DNA of 64,000 bases from Paenibacillus sediminis (GCF_017873765.1 NZ_JAGGKP010000002.1:248001-312000); one strand, 5' to 3'. Numbered from the stretch's first letter, positions 9,092-18,419 are shown. Translations and numbers: made by a program. Notes: generated from the sequence alone by a model not told the origin.

Positions 9092-9927
9092 TCACGTTCA
9101 CCCCGGGTAACTCTGGATTGCTGTTTGGCAAGTCTTTGTCCATATGCCCAATGATTGGTCGGACCATGGCCCCCGCCAATGCCTAACGTGTCCTCAATCG
9201 CAGCTTGAATGAATTTTTTAGCCGTCTGAACAGCGTCTGGAACACTATTCCCTTTGGCAAGTTCTGCGGTTATTGCCGCCGCAAATGTACATCCCGTACC
9301 ATGGGTGTGAGGGGTGTCCACTCGGTAGCCCGTATAATATGAAAAAGTACGCCCATCATACAATACATCCACGACTTCATCAGATGCCTCGCTATGGCCG
9401 CCTTTAATGACTACATATTTTGCGCCATAAGCAGCTAGTCGCTCAGCCGCTTCTTGCTGATCTTCCAAGGTTCGTATCGACATACCTGTTAATACTTCAG
9501 CCTCTGGAATATTCGGTGTAACGACTTTCGTAAGCGGAAGCAAATGATCAATTAATGCATGAACTGCTTCATTCTGAAGCAGAGATGCGCCGCCTTTCGC
9601 AATCATGACGGGGTCAACAACTACATTCTCCCATCCAAAAGACTGAATGGATCCAGCCACAGCCTCAATAATTTCAGCACTGTACAGCATTCCTGTCTTC
9701 AGCGCATCAACACCTAGATCGGCTCCAACGGATTCAATCTGCTGTATGACGGCCTTAGCAGGCAGCGGATACACGCCTTGGACCCCTAATGTATTCTGTG
9801 CGGTAACTGCGGTTATTGCAGACATCCCAAATACTTTGAGTTCTTGGAAAGTTTTCAAATCTGCTTGAATGCCGGCTCCCCCTCCACTGTCAGAACCTGC
9901 AATCGTTAATGCTTTATATATTGTCAT
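9088..9927 (-). CDS. thiD: Hydroxymethylpyrimidine (phosphate) kinase
   Basis: ThiD phosphorylates HMP and HMP-phosphate. Its ribokinase-like fold is shown by [19 protein letters not shown] at the N-terminus, [11 protein letters not shown] in the middle and the anion-hole motif [15 protein letters not shown] near the C-terminus. The length of 279 residues is normal. The ATG overlaps the thiM stop by four bases. PdxK-type pyridoxal kinases share the fold, but the gene context and the GSDSGGGAG motif favour ThiD. Confidence 0.96.
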   Translation of the reverse strand: MTIYKALTIAGSDSGGGAGIQADLKTFQELKVFGMSAITAVTAQNTLGVQGVYPLPAKAVIQQIESVGADLGVDALKTGMLYSAEIIEAVAGSIQSFGWENVVVDPVMIAKGGASLLQNEAVHALIDHLLPLTKVVTPNIPEAEVLTGMSIRTLEDQQEAAERLAAYGAKYVVIKGGHSEASDEVVDVLYDGRTFSYYTGYRVDTPHTHGTGCTFAAAITAELAKGNSVPDAVQTAKKFIQAAIEDTLGIGGGHGPTNHWAYGQRLAKQQSRVTRGERE

Positions 9928-10766
9928 CGCCCTCCTCCTCCTGCCTGATGTAAATTTGCCAGCTCCTGCACTGATCCAGCACTTTGGATGTCTTCAGAGG
10001 ATACTTTCATCAATTGATTTAATAACTCGATTTGGAAGCTGCCTGGCCCTTCTTCTGCTTTTCGGTTAGCGGCTATTTCTGCTGCTACCCCGTAGGTGGT
10101 CAACGCTGAAGCTCCCGCTAAGAGCCAGTCTTTCTCCACTGCCAAAAATGCGCCAATGACTGAGGTGAGTAAACAGCCTGTTCCAGTCACCTTGGTAAGT
10201 AGTGGATGTCCATTTCGAATCAAATATCCAGACTCCCCATCCGTAATGACATCCTCTCTGCCCGTAATGGCAACAATCGTATTTAGCTGTTTAGCGGCCT
10301 TCTGTGCTAGCAGTATGGTATCTTCACCAGAAGACTTCCCTGCGTCCACACCCTTAATCTCCCATCGTTCACCGATGACATGGGCTAATTCAGCCGCATT
10401 CCCCCGAATCACGTTAACTTCTACTTCTTGCACAATCTTCCGGGCAGCAGCTGTCCGATATGGGGTAGCTCCGGCACCAACTGGATCAAACACAACAGGA
10501 ACATGGTGTGCGTTCGCTGATTTGCCAGCGATGATCATGGCCTGAACGACCTCTTCGGTCAATGTCCCCATATTGAGCACAAGCGCTCCGGCGATTCTCG
10601 CCATGTCAGCGACTTCTTCTTTGGCATAGGCCATCACTGGGGATGCGCCTAATGCAAGTAAACCGTTGGCTGTAAAGTTCGTCACGACAACATTCGTAAT
10701 GTTGTGTACAAGCGGATTTGCTGCTCTTACTTGGTCTACGAGCGAAGCAATACGATTCATCAGCAT
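9924..10766 (-). CDS. thiM: Hydroxyethylthiazole kinase
   Basis: ThiM phosphorylates the thiazole precursor THZ for thiamine salvage. The protein (280 residues) carries [43 protein letters not shown] and the catalytic [13 protein letters not shown]. It is the first gene after the TPP riboswitch and its terminator. A GGAAGG ribosome binding site lies some distance upstream of the ATG at 10766; an internal ATG two codons later is also possible. Confidence 0.95.
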   Translation of the reverse strand: MLMNRIASLVDQVRAANPLVHNITNVVVTNFTANGLLALGASPVMAYAKEEVADMARIAGALVLNMGTLTEEVVQAMIIAGKSANAHHVPVVFDPVGAGATPYRTAAARKIVQEVEVNVIRGNAAELAHVIGERWEIKGVDAGKSSGEDTILLAQKAAKQLNTIVAITGREDVITDGESGYLIRNGHPLLTKVTGTGCLLTSVIGAFLAVEKDWLLAGASALTTYGVAAEIAANRKAEEGPGSFQIELLNQLMKVSSEDIQSAGSVQELANLHQAGGGGR

Positions 10767-10870
10767 CGTTCATCCAACCTTCCATTCTGTACGTTATTGG
10801 AACCGGTGGATAATGAACTGCAGAGGGATAAAGAGGATTCAAAAACGCAGAAATCATTAAATACCAAATA

Positions 10871-10897
10871 AAAAAACACATGGGTAATCCATGTGTA
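10871..10897 (-). terminator. Riboswitch-controlled terminator before thiM
   Basis: On the reverse strand ACACATGG-ATTA-CCCATGTG followed by TTTTTTT lies between the TPP aptamer and thiM. It is the expression platform: formed when TPP is bound, stopping transcription. Confidence 0.88.
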
Positions 10898-10904
10898 TTC
10901 TTTA

Positions 10905-11000
10905 CACGGTTACTCCCTACGCTGGCATTACCCAACAGGTTCGAACGGTCTACGACAGTATAGTCGTACTCTCAGCTTGCTTCCGCAGGCTCCCGTTATA
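10905..11000 (-). ncRNA. TPP riboswitch (THI element)
   Basis: The reverse strand contains the invariant TPP aptamer blocks in order: GGGAGCC, GCTGAGAGT, GAACCTG, then GGGTAATGCCAGCGTAGGGA. These bind the pyrimidine and pyrophosphate ends of TPP. It precedes a terminator and the thiM-thiD-thiE-NCS2 operon, so high TPP should switch the operon off. Exact P1 ends are uncertain because the closing stem is not obvious by eye. Confidence 0.96.
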
Positions 11001-11011
11001 TTTTTAACCAC

Positions 11012-11040
11012 ATCATAATCGTTTAAAAAACAAAAAGCAA
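11012..11040 (-). promoter_or_regulatory. Sigma-A type promoter of the thiamine operon
   Basis: Reverse strand TTGCTT (11040-11035), a 17-base spacer and TATGAT (11017-11012) lie immediately upstream of the TPP aptamer. The start site, near 11005, is inferred. Confidence 0.6.
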
Positions 11041-11119
11041 TAGGGGTAGGGCGTCATTCATGTTTTCATACCCAAGTGGTTATAGTAACAAATGATCCCT
11101 TATTAAGGAGGTTCTGTCC

Positions 11120-11251
11120 ATGGATAATACGCATGAATTTGTGGAGAAACTGCACGACACTCAGGCGAAAGCTGAGAAAAATAAACGACGCTTCGGCAAA
11201 GGCACACCTGGAGATAAACTGCCAGGCAAACAGCACAGTACCAACAAATAA
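11120..11251 (+). CDS. DUF4023-like small protein, 43 residues
   Basis: A short gene with a strong AAGGAGG ribosome binding site nine bases before the ATG and its own terminator. The product, MDNTHEFVEKLHDTQAKAEK followed by NKRRFGKGTPGDKLPGKQHSTNK, is charged and lacks hydrophobic segments. From memory it matches the DUF4023 family of tiny proteins found in Paenibacillus and related spore formers; no function is known. Conserved residues cluster in FVEKLHDTQ and GKGTPGDKLP. Confidence 0.8.
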   Translation: MDNTHEFVEKLHDTQAKAEKNKRRFGKGTPGDKLPGKQHSTNK

Positions 11252-11260
11252 CGAATCAAC

Positions 11261-11291
11261 ATCCGCGGTCTTGGCGATCGCGGATTTTTTT
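11261..11291 (+). terminator. Intrinsic terminator of the DUF4023 gene
   Basis: ATCCGCG and CGCGGAT flank an 11-base loop and are followed by a T-run. Confidence 0.9.
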
Positions 11292-11315
11292 ATGGGTGCA
11301 TCTTACGCAGGTCTG

Positions 11316-11324
11316 TGGTATAGT
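11316..11324 (+). promoter_or_regulatory. Probable extended -10 promoter for queF
   Basis: TGG-TATAGT is an extended -10 element. The -35 region seventeen bases upstream is poor, which extended -10 promoters tolerate. It would start the transcript near 11331, ahead of the stem-loop and the preQ1 aptamer. Confidence 0.4.
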
Positions 11325-11352
11325 ACTGATGAATAAAATTGAAGAAGAAAAT

Positions 11353-11380
11353 CTAAGATCGTTATTTTAAAAGATCTTAG
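11353..11380 (+). repeat. Perfect 8-bp inverted repeat abutting the preQ1 aptamer
   Basis: CTAAGATC and GATCTTAG are separated by 12 AT-rich bases. The second arm ends one base before the aptamer begins. It could be an upstream RNA stem or a protein operator; there is no T-run behind it. Confidence 0.6.
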
Positions 11381-11381
11381 G

Positions 11382-11414
11382 AGAGGTTCGCGAACTCCCT
11401 CTATAAAAAACTAA
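11382..11414 (+). ncRNA. preQ1-I riboswitch
   Basis: AGAGGTT, then ACTCCCTCTATAAAAAACTAA, reproduces the class I preQ1 aptamer: a 5-bp stem, a C-rich loop and the A-rich tail that forms the H-type pseudoknot. It is nearly identical to the B. subtilis queC leader as I recall it. It controls queF and the VUT transporter, so queuosine precursor should repress both. Confidence 0.95.
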
Positions 11415-11420
11415 GGACAT

Positions 11421-11459
11421 AAACGACACTATCGTTACATGTATAGGTATCGTTTTTTT
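11421..11459 (+). terminator. preQ1 riboswitch expression-platform terminator
   Basis: AAACGACACT pairs imperfectly with the AGGTATCGTTT arm and is followed by a run of T. It lies just after the aptamer and before queF. Confidence 0.7.
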
Positions 11460-11560
11460 CTATTGCTTTTAGTTTTTTTACAATTTAGAGCAAGTTCCAG
11501 GAATCTCGTTCTTCTTTTCATTTACGGCGTAAGCCCATAGAAAAGGGAGGAGATTTTTTT

Positions 11561-12061
11561 ATGTCAGCAGGTAGAAGCAAAGACGAAATGAAGGACATTA
11601 CCCTTCTCGGCAATCAAGGCACGAGCTATGTTTTCAACTATGATCCTAAGCTTCTCGAGTCTTTTGATAACAAACATCCAGACCGAGATTATTTCGTAAA
11701 GTTTAATTGCCCTGAATTTACAAGCTTGTGTCCGATTACGGGACAGCCGGATTTTGCGACGATCTATATCTCGTATATTCCAGATCAGAAAATGGTGGAA
11801 AGCAAATCGCTGAAGCTGTATTTGTTCAGTTTCCGCAACCACGGTGATTTCCACGAAGACTGCATCAATATCATTATGAACGATCTCATTGATTTAATGC
11901 AGCCGCGTTACATTGAAGTATGGGGTGAATTCACGCCTAGAGGCGGCATCTCGATCGATCCGTACTGCAACTGGGGTAAGCCTGGAACGAAGTACGAAGC
12001 AATGGCTGAGCATCGTCTGCTCAATCATGACTTGTATCCTGAAAAAGTGGATAATCGATAG
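11561..12061 (+). CDS. queF: NADPH-dependent 7-cyano-7-deazaguanine reductase
   Basis: QueF reduces the nitrile of preQ0 to preQ1 in queuosine synthesis. The 166-residue monodomain form carries the nucleophilic Cys in [15 protein letters not shown], the QueF motif [15 protein letters not shown], and the zinc/NADPH region [24 protein letters not shown] ribosome binding site precedes the ATG. It follows a preQ1 riboswitch and is followed by a VUT transporter; queC, queD and queE are not nearby, so they must be elsewhere or the cell relies on salvage. Confidence 0.96.
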   Translation: MSAGRSKDEMKDITLLGNQGTSYVFNYDPKLLESFDNKHPDRDYFVKFNCPEFTSLCPITGQPDFATIYISYIPDQKMVESKSLKLYLFSFRNHGDFHEDCINIIMNDLIDLMQPRYIEVWGEFTPRGGISIDPYCNWGKPGTKYEAMAEHRLLNHDLYPEKVDNR

Positions 12062-12073
12062 GAGGACATTTAT

Positions 12074-12616
12074 TTGAATATACTGCTCATTCTTTTATAT
12101 TTAGTTGCTATAACGTTAGCGAACGTTGTGACGGCTTCGTTTGCACCGTTATCATTGGGCGCACTTATTGTGCCTGCCGGATCATTCCTGATCGGCGTTA
12201 CTTTCATTCTTCGTGACCTCGTGCAAAATGCTGTTGGTCGCGCTAAAACTTACACTACGATCGTAGTAGCTATGGTTTTGTCGGCGGTTACTTCTTATCT
12301 GCTCGGCGACACGCTATGGATTGTGTTCGCTTCCGCCGTTACGTTCTTAATCTCTGAATCAACGGATACTGAAATTTATACGAGACTGAACCTGCCAATG
12401 TCGCTGAAAGTGATGTACAGCGGCATTGTCGGCGGCATTATTGACAGTGTCGTGTTTATTATTATCGGCTTGTCCCCGCTCGGTGCAGGATTCCTACCAT
12501 GGGATGCAGTTGGCTATGCCATCTTAGGTCAGATTATCGTCAAAACCGTACTGCAACTTATCGGTGCGCTCATTGTCGGCATGATCGAAAGAAGCAGAGA
12601 TCCTTACAAAATATAA
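12074..12616 (+). CDS. VUT-family transporter, probable queuosine precursor (preQ0/preQ1) importer
   Basis: A 180-residue membrane protein with about six hydrophobic segments, including the conserved VPAGSFLIGVTFILRDLVQN of the VUT (COG1738/YhhQ-like) family and a C-terminal GQIIVKTVLQLIGALIVG. Members in this family carry queuosine precursors. The start is a TTG eight bases after GGAGG; no ATG fits. It follows queF with only 12 bases between, under the same preQ1 riboswitch, which supports the substrate assignment. It is shorter than E. coli YhhQ. Confidence 0.85.
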   Translation: MNILLILLYLVAITLANVVTASFAPLSLGALIVPAGSFLIGVTFILRDLVQNAVGRAKTYTTIVVAMVLSAVTSYLLGDTLWIVFASAVTFLISESTDTEIYTRLNLPMSLKVMYSGIVGGIIDSVVFIIIGLSPLGAGFLPWDAVGYAILGQIIVKTVLQLIGALIVGMIERSRDPYKI

Positions 12617-12622
12617 TGTGAA

Positions 12623-12672
12623 TAAGGGGGGTGTCCCAAGGCCATTTTGGCAACGGGATACCCCCCCTTTTT
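12623..12672 (+). terminator. Intrinsic terminator of the queF operon
   Basis: GGGGGGTGTCCC pairs with GGGATACCCCCC, followed by a T-rich run. Confidence 0.9.
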
Positions 12673-12713
12673 TGTTCTTCAACTTCGATATTGCGTAAAG
12701 CCACTTCTTATGA

Positions 12714-13673
12714 TCAATCCCTAAGCTTCCATTGCTGTAAATACTCCATATGCATACGCAGCTGAGGTTCACCGACCTCATGCCCGGAGAAAGGATGAAC
12801 GTCTAAATGCTTCTCGGCCTGAATCTGATTGTACGCAGCGAAGATCGATTCCGGCCAGCAGACTGTATCCTTCAGCCCCACTGACATCCGAACAGGACAA
12901 TGAATACGATAGGCTAAATTCATCACGTCAAAGAATGCCAAATTGTGCATAACGAGATCGAATTGGTCGGGGCGACGCTTCACATATTCTGCTACCTCTG
13001 CTAAAGACCCCACAGAATGCATGACGCCAAAATCGAGATGGCACATATTCGGAATGTCTGCAATAACTAGTGACACTTTAGTGTTAAGCGCTGAGGCTAG
13101 CAAAGCGAGTCCTCCCCCTTGGCTGCCGCCCATTACCGCAATTTTGTAAGGGTTGATTTCGGCACGGCTGCTGACCCAATCCACAGCTTTCACCGCATCT
13201 ATGGCCGCCGCCATATAGTAGCTTTGTTCCTTCTGGGTAATATTTTGTGTAATCCACCCTTTGGTTGTGCCATGAGCACTATACAGCCTATTCCCTGTAT
13301 CTCCGCCTTGTCCTCTTGTATCTACCGCAAAGACAGCGTAACCAAGTAGAAGCCAGGAAGCATATCTCTCCGGCAAGCCCCGATCTGCGGTGTACCCTTG
13401 ATATATGACAATACATGGATATTGATCTAAATTCAAAAATGAAGGAACTAAATACCAGCCATGGACAGGCGTCTCATCAAAGCCTTCATATGTCACATGA
13501 TAAACATCAACACCGTTTAACGGACTCTTGTAAGGATTCATGGATCCATTTAGAGGTTTATGATCGAAGTTCATAAGGACGTTGTCCCAAAAACGATCAA
13601 GCTCAGCTGCCTCTGCAGTTCGTGGAGGAGCATATTGAACCAATTCTTGTATTCGGCGCTTAATAGCATTCAT
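12714..13673 (-). CDS. CE7-family acetylxylan esterase / cephalosporin-C deacetylase
   Basis: An alpha/beta hydrolase of carbohydrate esterase family 7, which removes acetyl groups from xylo-oligosaccharides and cephalosporin C. Landmarks are FAVDTRGQGGDTGN, the nucleophile elbow MGGSQGGGLALLA (Ser), the acid Asp in VGLKDTVCWP and the base His in FSGHEVG. The length of about 320 residues is normal and there is no signal peptide, as expected for a cytoplasmic enzyme. I chose ATG 13673, downstream of GAGGAGG, because the upstream in-frame ATG would place that ribosome binding site inside the gene. It stands alone. Confidence 0.9.
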   Translation of the reverse strand: MNAIKRRIQELVQYAPPRTAEAAELDRFWDNVLMNFDHKPLNGSMNPYKSPLNGVDVYHVTYEGFDETPVHGWYLVPSFLNLDQYPCIVIYQGYTADRGLPERYASWLLLGYAVFAVDTRGQGGDTGNRLYSAHGTTKGWITQNITQKEQSYYMAAAIDAVKAVDWVSSRAEINPYKIAVMGGSQGGGLALLASALNTKVSLVIADIPNMCHLDFGVMHSVGSLAEVAEYVKRRPDQFDLVMHNLAFFDVMNLAYRIHCPVRMSVGLKDTVCWPESIFAAYNQIQAEKHLDVHPFSGHEVGEPQLRMHMEYLQQWKLRD

Positions 13674-13764
13674 AAGAACTCTTAGCCTCCTCGTGTTTAT
13701 CATTTCATTTCTATAATCTATGTTGTATTCCTTGTTCCAATCTCCATTTCCTCCCAGACTAAAT

Positions 13765-13798
13765 CAAAAAGACGCCTGATCATTGAATATCAGGCGCC
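13765..13798 (-). terminator. Intrinsic terminator of the chemoreceptor gene
   Basis: Reverse strand GCGCCTGAT-ATTCAATG-ATCAGGCGTC followed by TTTTTG. Confidence 0.9.
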
Positions 13799-13807
13799 GG
13801 ATTGTAT

Positions 13808-15535
13808 TTATTGTACTTTAAATTTACTCATCAATTGCTGCAAGTGGATTGCCATTTCAGACAGGGCATTTGCAGATGCGGATATTTCGTCCATCGATGC
13901 AAGTTGTTCCTCTGCAGAAGCAGCTACATTCTGAGAATGCGCGGAATTTTCCTTCGATATAGCCGTAATTCCAGCCACCGTCGCTGTAACCTCCTCGGCA
14001 CTTGCTGACATTTGCTGCGCTGTTGCTGCCATCTCGTCGATTTGCGCTCCCATTTGCTCCATTGCAGCGAGGATTTCCGCAAAACTTTCTTGCGTTTTAT
14101 TCGCAATTCCAAGCCCATCTTGTACGTCTATTTTCACTTGATGCATCGACTCATTCGAGCGAGTCATATCACGCTGAATCACTTCAATTAATTCGGCAAT
14201 TTGCGTTGAGGATTGCTGCGATTGCTCTGCGAGCTTGCGAACTTCATCTGCTACAACGGCAAAGCCTTTGCCGTGTTCACCTGCTCTTGCTGCCTCAATG
14301 GCTGCATTTAAGGCTAGTAAATTCGTACGGCTTGCGATATCTGTAATAACCTGCGTAATTTCACCGATCTCTGTCGATCTTTCATCTAAGGATTGGATGA
14401 CTTCTCCGCTCTCATGTACAGAATGATAGATCGCATTCATTTGGTTAACGGTGCTTTCCACAAGCTCTCCGCCTTGTTTGGCTTTATCCGCTGTATATTT
14501 GCCTCTTTCAGCGATATCCGATGAGCTTTCAGCAATATGCTGCACGCCAACCGTTACTTCTTCCAGCGCTTTCTCGCTCTCTTCTACGCTTGTCATTTGG
14601 CTCTCAGCTCCGCTTGCCACTTGCTGAATAACCTCTGTGATATGCTTCGTTGCTTGGCTTGTCTGCTCGGCTCCAGCTGTCAGCTCTTCGGATGAAGCGG
14701 CAACTTGCTCGGACGTGCGCAGCACTTCTTGAATCATCGTGCTGAGACTGCTCTTCATTCGATTATAACTGCTTGCAAGATCGCTAAGCTCATCTCCGGA
14801 TTTATCTACAATCTCAGTAGTGAAATCTCCATTCCCTGCACGATCAAGTGCTGTAGCGATAGCCGACAATCTCTTCTTCAATTTTCTCGTAAACAAGAAT
14901 GTAATGAGCGATGAAATAAGAATCGTAATAACGAGAACGGTAATGAATCCTTTCAAGAATTTGTTTACCGTTTCATCGATCATGTTTTGCGGTGCGCCGA
15001 CATAGAAGATACCCATAGTTGTCCCTTTTGCATCTTTTATAGGCATATATGCCGCCTGATAGATATTTCCCACTTCATTTGCTTCACCATAATAAGGCTT
15101 ACCTTGTTTTAGAACTACATCAGCTATTTCCGGTGATACTTTGGTTCCTATTGCACGTTGCCCATCTTTCATGACATTCGTAATAATACGCGTCTCCCAT
15201 TGAAACACGGTTACGGTATCTCCCGTAACTTTACCGATTTCATCCACAATATCATTGTTATCCGTTATAACGGTATGTCCCTTGAATAGTTGGCCATTAT
15301 TAAAAGCCCAATCACCAGGATATTTAGCGTCCAAGTAACGATAAGCTAAATCTAGATCGCCCTTTGCTTTATCCGTTGCAAATTGTTTTATACCTTCCTT
15401 TTCCTGCTCGATCACTGCCACGCCGATAACAGCAGACAAAAATAAAACGATACCTAATACAATGAAATTGATCTTAGCACTTAGGCTTAAGTTCAACTTA
15501 AATTTAATTTTCCATTTTATCTTTCTAGTAAGCAT
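13808..15535 (-). CDS. Methyl-accepting chemotaxis protein with extracellular Cache-type sensor
   Basis: A 575-residue transmembrane chemoreceptor. It has a first membrane helix ([20 protein letters not shown]), an extracellular sensor of about 140 residues resembling a single Cache domain ([40 protein letters not shown]), a second helix ([19 protein letters not shown]), a HAMP domain and a long helical signalling domain. The near-invariant hairpin tip is present ([20 protein letters not shown], then [20 protein letters not shown]). A good AAAGGAG ribosome binding site precedes the ATG. The ligand is unknown; Cache domains of this type often bind small organic acids. Confidence 0.93.
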   Translation of the reverse strand: MLTRKIKWKIKFKLNLSLSAKINFIVLGIVLFLSAVIGVAVIEQEKEGIKQFATDKAKGDLDLAYRYLDAKYPGDWAFNNGQLFKGHTVITDNNDIVDEIGKVTGDTVTVFQWETRIITNVMKDGQRAIGTKVSPEIADVVLKQGKPYYGEANEVGNIYQAAYMPIKDAKGTTMGIFYVGAPQNMIDETVNKFLKGFITVLVITILISSLITFLFTRKLKKRLSAIATALDRAGNGDFTTEIVDKSGDELSDLASSYNRMKSSLSTMIQEVLRTSEQVAASSEELTAGAEQTSQATKHITEVIQQVASGAESQMTSVEESEKALEEVTVGVQHIAESSSDIAERGKYTADKAKQGGELVESTVNQMNAIYHSVHESGEVIQSLDERSTEIGEITQVITDIASRTNLLALNAAIEAARAGEHGKGFAVVADEVRKLAEQSQQSSTQIAELIEVIQRDMTRSNESMHQVKIDVQDGLGIANKTQESFAEILAAMEQMGAQIDEMAATAQQMSASAEEVTATVAGITAISKENSAHSQNVAASAEEQLASMDEISASANALSEMAIHLQQLMSKFKVQ

Positions 15536-15730
15536 TCTCCGTCTCCTTTACCCTTCTACCAATCTAAATTTTTACAGCATTAAATATTTTCGACAAAAAA
15601 TTATATTACACCGTTATTTGGTAATTTTCTAGGTATGTTTTTCCATTATATATGGATAAAATGTGACAAGGGCACATTTGCCATATCCATGATGAGGACG
15701 GAATTTCCTTTGTGCTTAAGGGGTAAACAA

Positions 15731-15765
15731 AAGAAGAGATCACTCAGCTAGAGTCATCTCTTCTA
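15731..15765. terminator. Terminator-type hairpin after the CHY gene
   Basis: AGAAGAGAT-CACTCAGCTAGAGTC-ATCTCTTCT forms a nine-pair stem with a T-rich tail on the reverse strand. Confidence 0.75.
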
Positions 15766-15778
15766 TTATTGTTTTCTC

Positions 15779-16096
15779 TTACTTCCATTCAAAATACAGA
15801 TGATAATGGTTTCTGCATCCTGGATTAAAATGAGCGTGACAAGTAGGACAAATATAATTACTGTTCAAGTAATCATGAATCGTCATCTCAGTGCCGCACT
15901 GTCCGCATAGGACAGCTTTGGTGTCCCACTCATTTCTTGACCAAGCAATAGGCTCATGCCCCGCTGCTTCCTCATGGCAGAAATAACAGCCATAGTAGGT
16001 ATCGCAGCATTTGAATTTAATAGCGATAATATCAATCTCACTGTGATAATGAGCACATCTGGTATGGTGATCAATGGCGCCTGCTACATGTATCAA
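15779..16096 (-). CDS. CHY-type zinc finger protein
   Basis: A 105-residue Cys/His-rich protein of the CHY zinc-finger family. Ligand-type residues occur in order in RCAHYHSE, FKCCDTYYGCYFCHEE, AGHEP, LCGQCG, ICPTCHAHFNPGC and NHYH. Bacterial members are small and largely uncharacterised. The eukaryotic relatives bind zinc ahead of a RING domain. The only workable start is a TTG at 16096 with a weak AAGAAG upstream, since an in-frame stop lies just before it. It is transcribed alone. Confidence 0.85.
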   Translation of the reverse strand: MIHVAGAIDHHTRCAHYHSEIDIIAIKFKCCDTYYGCYFCHEEAAGHEPIAWSRNEWDTKAVLCGQCGTEMTIHDYLNSNYICPTCHAHFNPGCRNHYHLYFEWK

Positions 16097-16260
16097 AATA
16101 TCATCTTCTTTCGTATCTTCAGTTCATTCCTATTAAAATCGATGAAGCTGTAATGAGTCAAAGCGAACTGGATTTTTTTGTATTGTTATGGGTGCATTTA
16201 TGTAGTAATATACGACTATATTAGCACTATATTCCTATACCACTACAAGGAATGATCACA

Positions 16261-16647
16261 ATGAGCTTACACGTTGATAATTGCCCAAATTGCGGGGCTG
16301 TATTCCAAAAAAACCTTAGAAACTTGTGCCCTTCCTGTAGTAGCCAAATAGATGCTGACATAGATTGCTGCATAAAATACTTATGGAAGCACCCAAATGC
16401 TACAACTAAAGAACTAAGTGAGGCTACGCAAATACATACTTCGGTCATTATTAAATATATCAAACAAGGCAAACTCTCAAGAAGCTATAACAATCTTACT
16501 TATCCTTGTGAGTGCTGCGGCAAACAAATTAGAGATAACCGTCTATGTTTTAGCTGCGCTGCTTCGTTCAAAGAAATTGCGAACCAAATCAATACGGCTA
16601 TCTCATATACAAGAGCGAGTGCATATAAGATCAATGAATCGGTATAA
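16261..16647 (+). CDS. YvyF/TIGR03826-like protein (flagellar-operon-type zinc-ribbon protein)
   Basis: A 128-residue protein with an N-terminal zinc ribbon (NCPNCGAVF ... LCPSC), a central helix-turn-helix-like segment (ATTKELSEATQIHTSVIIKY, then IKQGKLSR) and a second Cys cluster (YPCECCGKQIRDNRLCFSC). This order matches the flagellar-operon protein family that includes B. subtilis YvyF. Here no flagellar genes are nearby, so it looks like a stand-alone paralogue. ATG 16261 is preferred because AAGGA lies nine bases upstream; the ATG at 16252 touches it. Function is unknown, probably regulatory. Confidence 0.72.
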   Translation: MSLHVDNCPNCGAVFQKNLRNLCPSCSSQIDADIDCCIKYLWKHPNATTKELSEATQIHTSVIIKYIKQGKLSRSYNNLTYPCECCGKQIRDNRLCFSCAASFKEIANQINTAISYTRASAYKINESV

Positions 16648-16648
16648 A

Positions 16649-17713
16649 TCAATGTCTTGTTTCTTGCTTAAGCGGTAAATGCACACGGAATCTGGTCCCT
16701 TCTCCAAGTCTGCTATCCACTTCAATGGTTCCGTGATGCTTATCGATAATCTTCTTCACAATGGACAGCCCAAGTCCACTGCCGCCGATTGAGCGGTTTC
16801 TAGACTTATCTCCTTTAAAAAACCGTTCGAAAATCCGTGTCTGATCTTCCTCTGATATACCAATTCCTGTATCCGCTATAGATACCGTTACTTTATTATC
16901 GTGCGGTTCTATTGCTATCGTGATCGTCCCGCCTATGGGTGTAAATTTAATACTGTTATGAATAAGGTTGTTCCATACTTGACTAAGCATCTCTTCATCT
17001 GCAACGATGTTCGTTTCGACTAGACGGAGTTCCACATCAATGGATTTGTCTAACCACTGCGGTTCAGATGCTAGAACAATGCTTCGCAGCTGTCCGTCTA
17101 GACTATACGGCTTAGGATCAAATGGATGATGTTCAGAATCGAGAGAAGTTAGTTTGAGCAGATTATCACTTAGTTTTGATAATCGCTTGCTCTCCGTCTC
17201 AATAATGGACAAATAATGCTGCCGCTCCTCGCTGCTGAGTTGATCACTTTGCAGTGCCTGAGCGAAGCCGTTTATAGACGTTAATGGCGATTGAATTTCG
17301 TGAGAGACATTAGAGATAAACTCCTGCCGCATGTCTTCAATCTGCTTTAATTCGTGCGCCATCATATTAAGATTGTCAACAACTTCGCTATATTCGTCTG
17401 GGAATTGTGATTTATTGCCTAGATGGACGCTAAAATCGCCCTTAGCGATTTGCTTCATGGCGCCAGTGATCATATCAATTAATGCCATTTGTTTGGGCCT
17501 GTGGTAAAGAACGAAACAGACCAGCAAAATGAACATGAGAATACATCCTATCAAAGTGTTAATCAGCTGTGTTACATAATTGGAAGGATGGTAATCGATA
17601 TTTCGATAGATGAACGAGGTCAGCAGGAATGCGGCAGAGACGGTTGCTGTAATTCCACCTACCCAAAAGATAATTCCAAGCAATATTTTCATCCATGCCG
17701 GCAGTTTTCTCAT
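16649..17713 (-). CDS. Sensor histidine kinase (HAMP-HisKA-HATPase)
   Basis: A membrane kinase of 354 residues. Two helices (about 8-33 and 46-70) flank a very short outside loop, followed by HAMP, the dimerisation domain with the phospho-acceptor His in FISNVSHEIQSPLTSINGFA, and the ATPase domain (N-box NNLIHNSIKFT, G1 IADTGIGIS, G2 GSGLGLSIVKKII). The small loop suggests sensing within the membrane, as in kinases responding to cell-envelope stress. The ATG overlaps the response-regulator stop by four bases and follows GGAGGGG. Confidence 0.92.
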   Translation of the reverse strand: MRKLPAWMKILLGIIFWVGGITATVSAAFLLTSFIYRNIDYHPSNYVTQLINTLIGCILMFILLVCFVLYHRPKQMALIDMITGAMKQIAKGDFSVHLGNKSQFPDEYSEVVDNLNMMAHELKQIEDMRQEFISNVSHEIQSPLTSINGFAQALQSDQLSSEERQHYLSIIETESKRLSKLSDNLLKLTSLDSEHHPFDPKPYSLDGQLRSIVLASEPQWLDKSIDVELRLVETNIVADEEMLSQVWNNLIHNSIKFTPIGGTITIAIEPHDNKVTVSIADTGIGISEEDQTRIFERFFKGDKSRNRSIGGSGLGLSIVKKIIDKHHGTIEVDSRLGEGTRFRVHLPLKQETRH

Positions 17714-18384
17714 TGATTCCCCTCCAGCCTGTAACCGAGTCCCCGAACGGTCGTAATCTTTAAGGGCAACTGCCACTCCCCAAATTTGTCACGCAATCTG
17801 CTTATATGGACGTCTAAGGTTCGCTCGTTGCCGTCAAAGTCATATCCCCATATATCTTCAATCAACTGCTCCCTTGCCAGCGTTTTGCCAGAATGACTAG
17901 CTAGTTTGAATAGCAACTCGAATTCTTTGAGCGGCAGGATTACGTCTTGCTCACGCACCTTCATTTCAAACGTCTGACGATTCATCGACAGATGACCTAG
18001 GGTAACCGTTTGGGAGACCGATATTCTGTAACGTTTCAGCAGCGCTCTTACTCTAGCAACTAGCTCTGCAGGTTCGAATGGCTTGACGAGATAATCGTCT
18101 GTTCCGAGCTCAAAGCCTTTAATTTTATCGATAGTTTCCCCTTTCGCTGTAAGCATCAGAAGTGGGAAATCATAATCTCTTCTTAGCTCCTTGCAAAGCT
18201 GCCACCCATCCATGTTCGGCATCATGATATCGAGAATAGCCATATCCGCCTTCACCGATTCCAGCTTAAGCAAAGCCTCTTCTCCATCGGAAGCCTCGTA
18301 AACTTCGAATCCTTCCCTCTTCAGAAACAGACTAACCAATTCGCGGATATGCGGATCATCATCTACTACCAAAATATTAACCAC
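17710..18384 (-). CDS. OmpR/PhoB-family response regulator
   Basis: A 224-residue regulator with an N-terminal receiver (acidic pocket VVDDD, phospho-acceptor Asp in MAILDIMMPNMDG, conserved Lys in DDYLVKPF) and a C-terminal winged helix (LPLKEFELLFKLASHSGKTL, then ERTLDVHISRLRDKFG). It begins with GTG behind AGAAGGGG. It is coupled to the downstream kinase and lies 35 bases after the ABC exporter gene, so the three likely share a transcript. Confidence 0.94.
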   Translation of the reverse strand: MVNILVVDDDPHIRELVSLFLKREGFEVYEASDGEEALLKLESVKADMAILDIMMPNMDGWQLCKELRRDYDFPLLMLTAKGETIDKIKGFELGTDDYLVKPFEPAELVARVRALLKRYRISVSQTVTLGHLSMNRQTFEMKVREQDVILPLKEFELLFKLASHSGKTLAREQLIEDIWGYDFDGNERTLDVHISRLRDKFGEWQLPLKITTVRGLGYRLEGNQ

Positions 18385-18419
18385 TACGAACCCCTTCTCT
18401 ATTTAGCTTACTAATTAAC

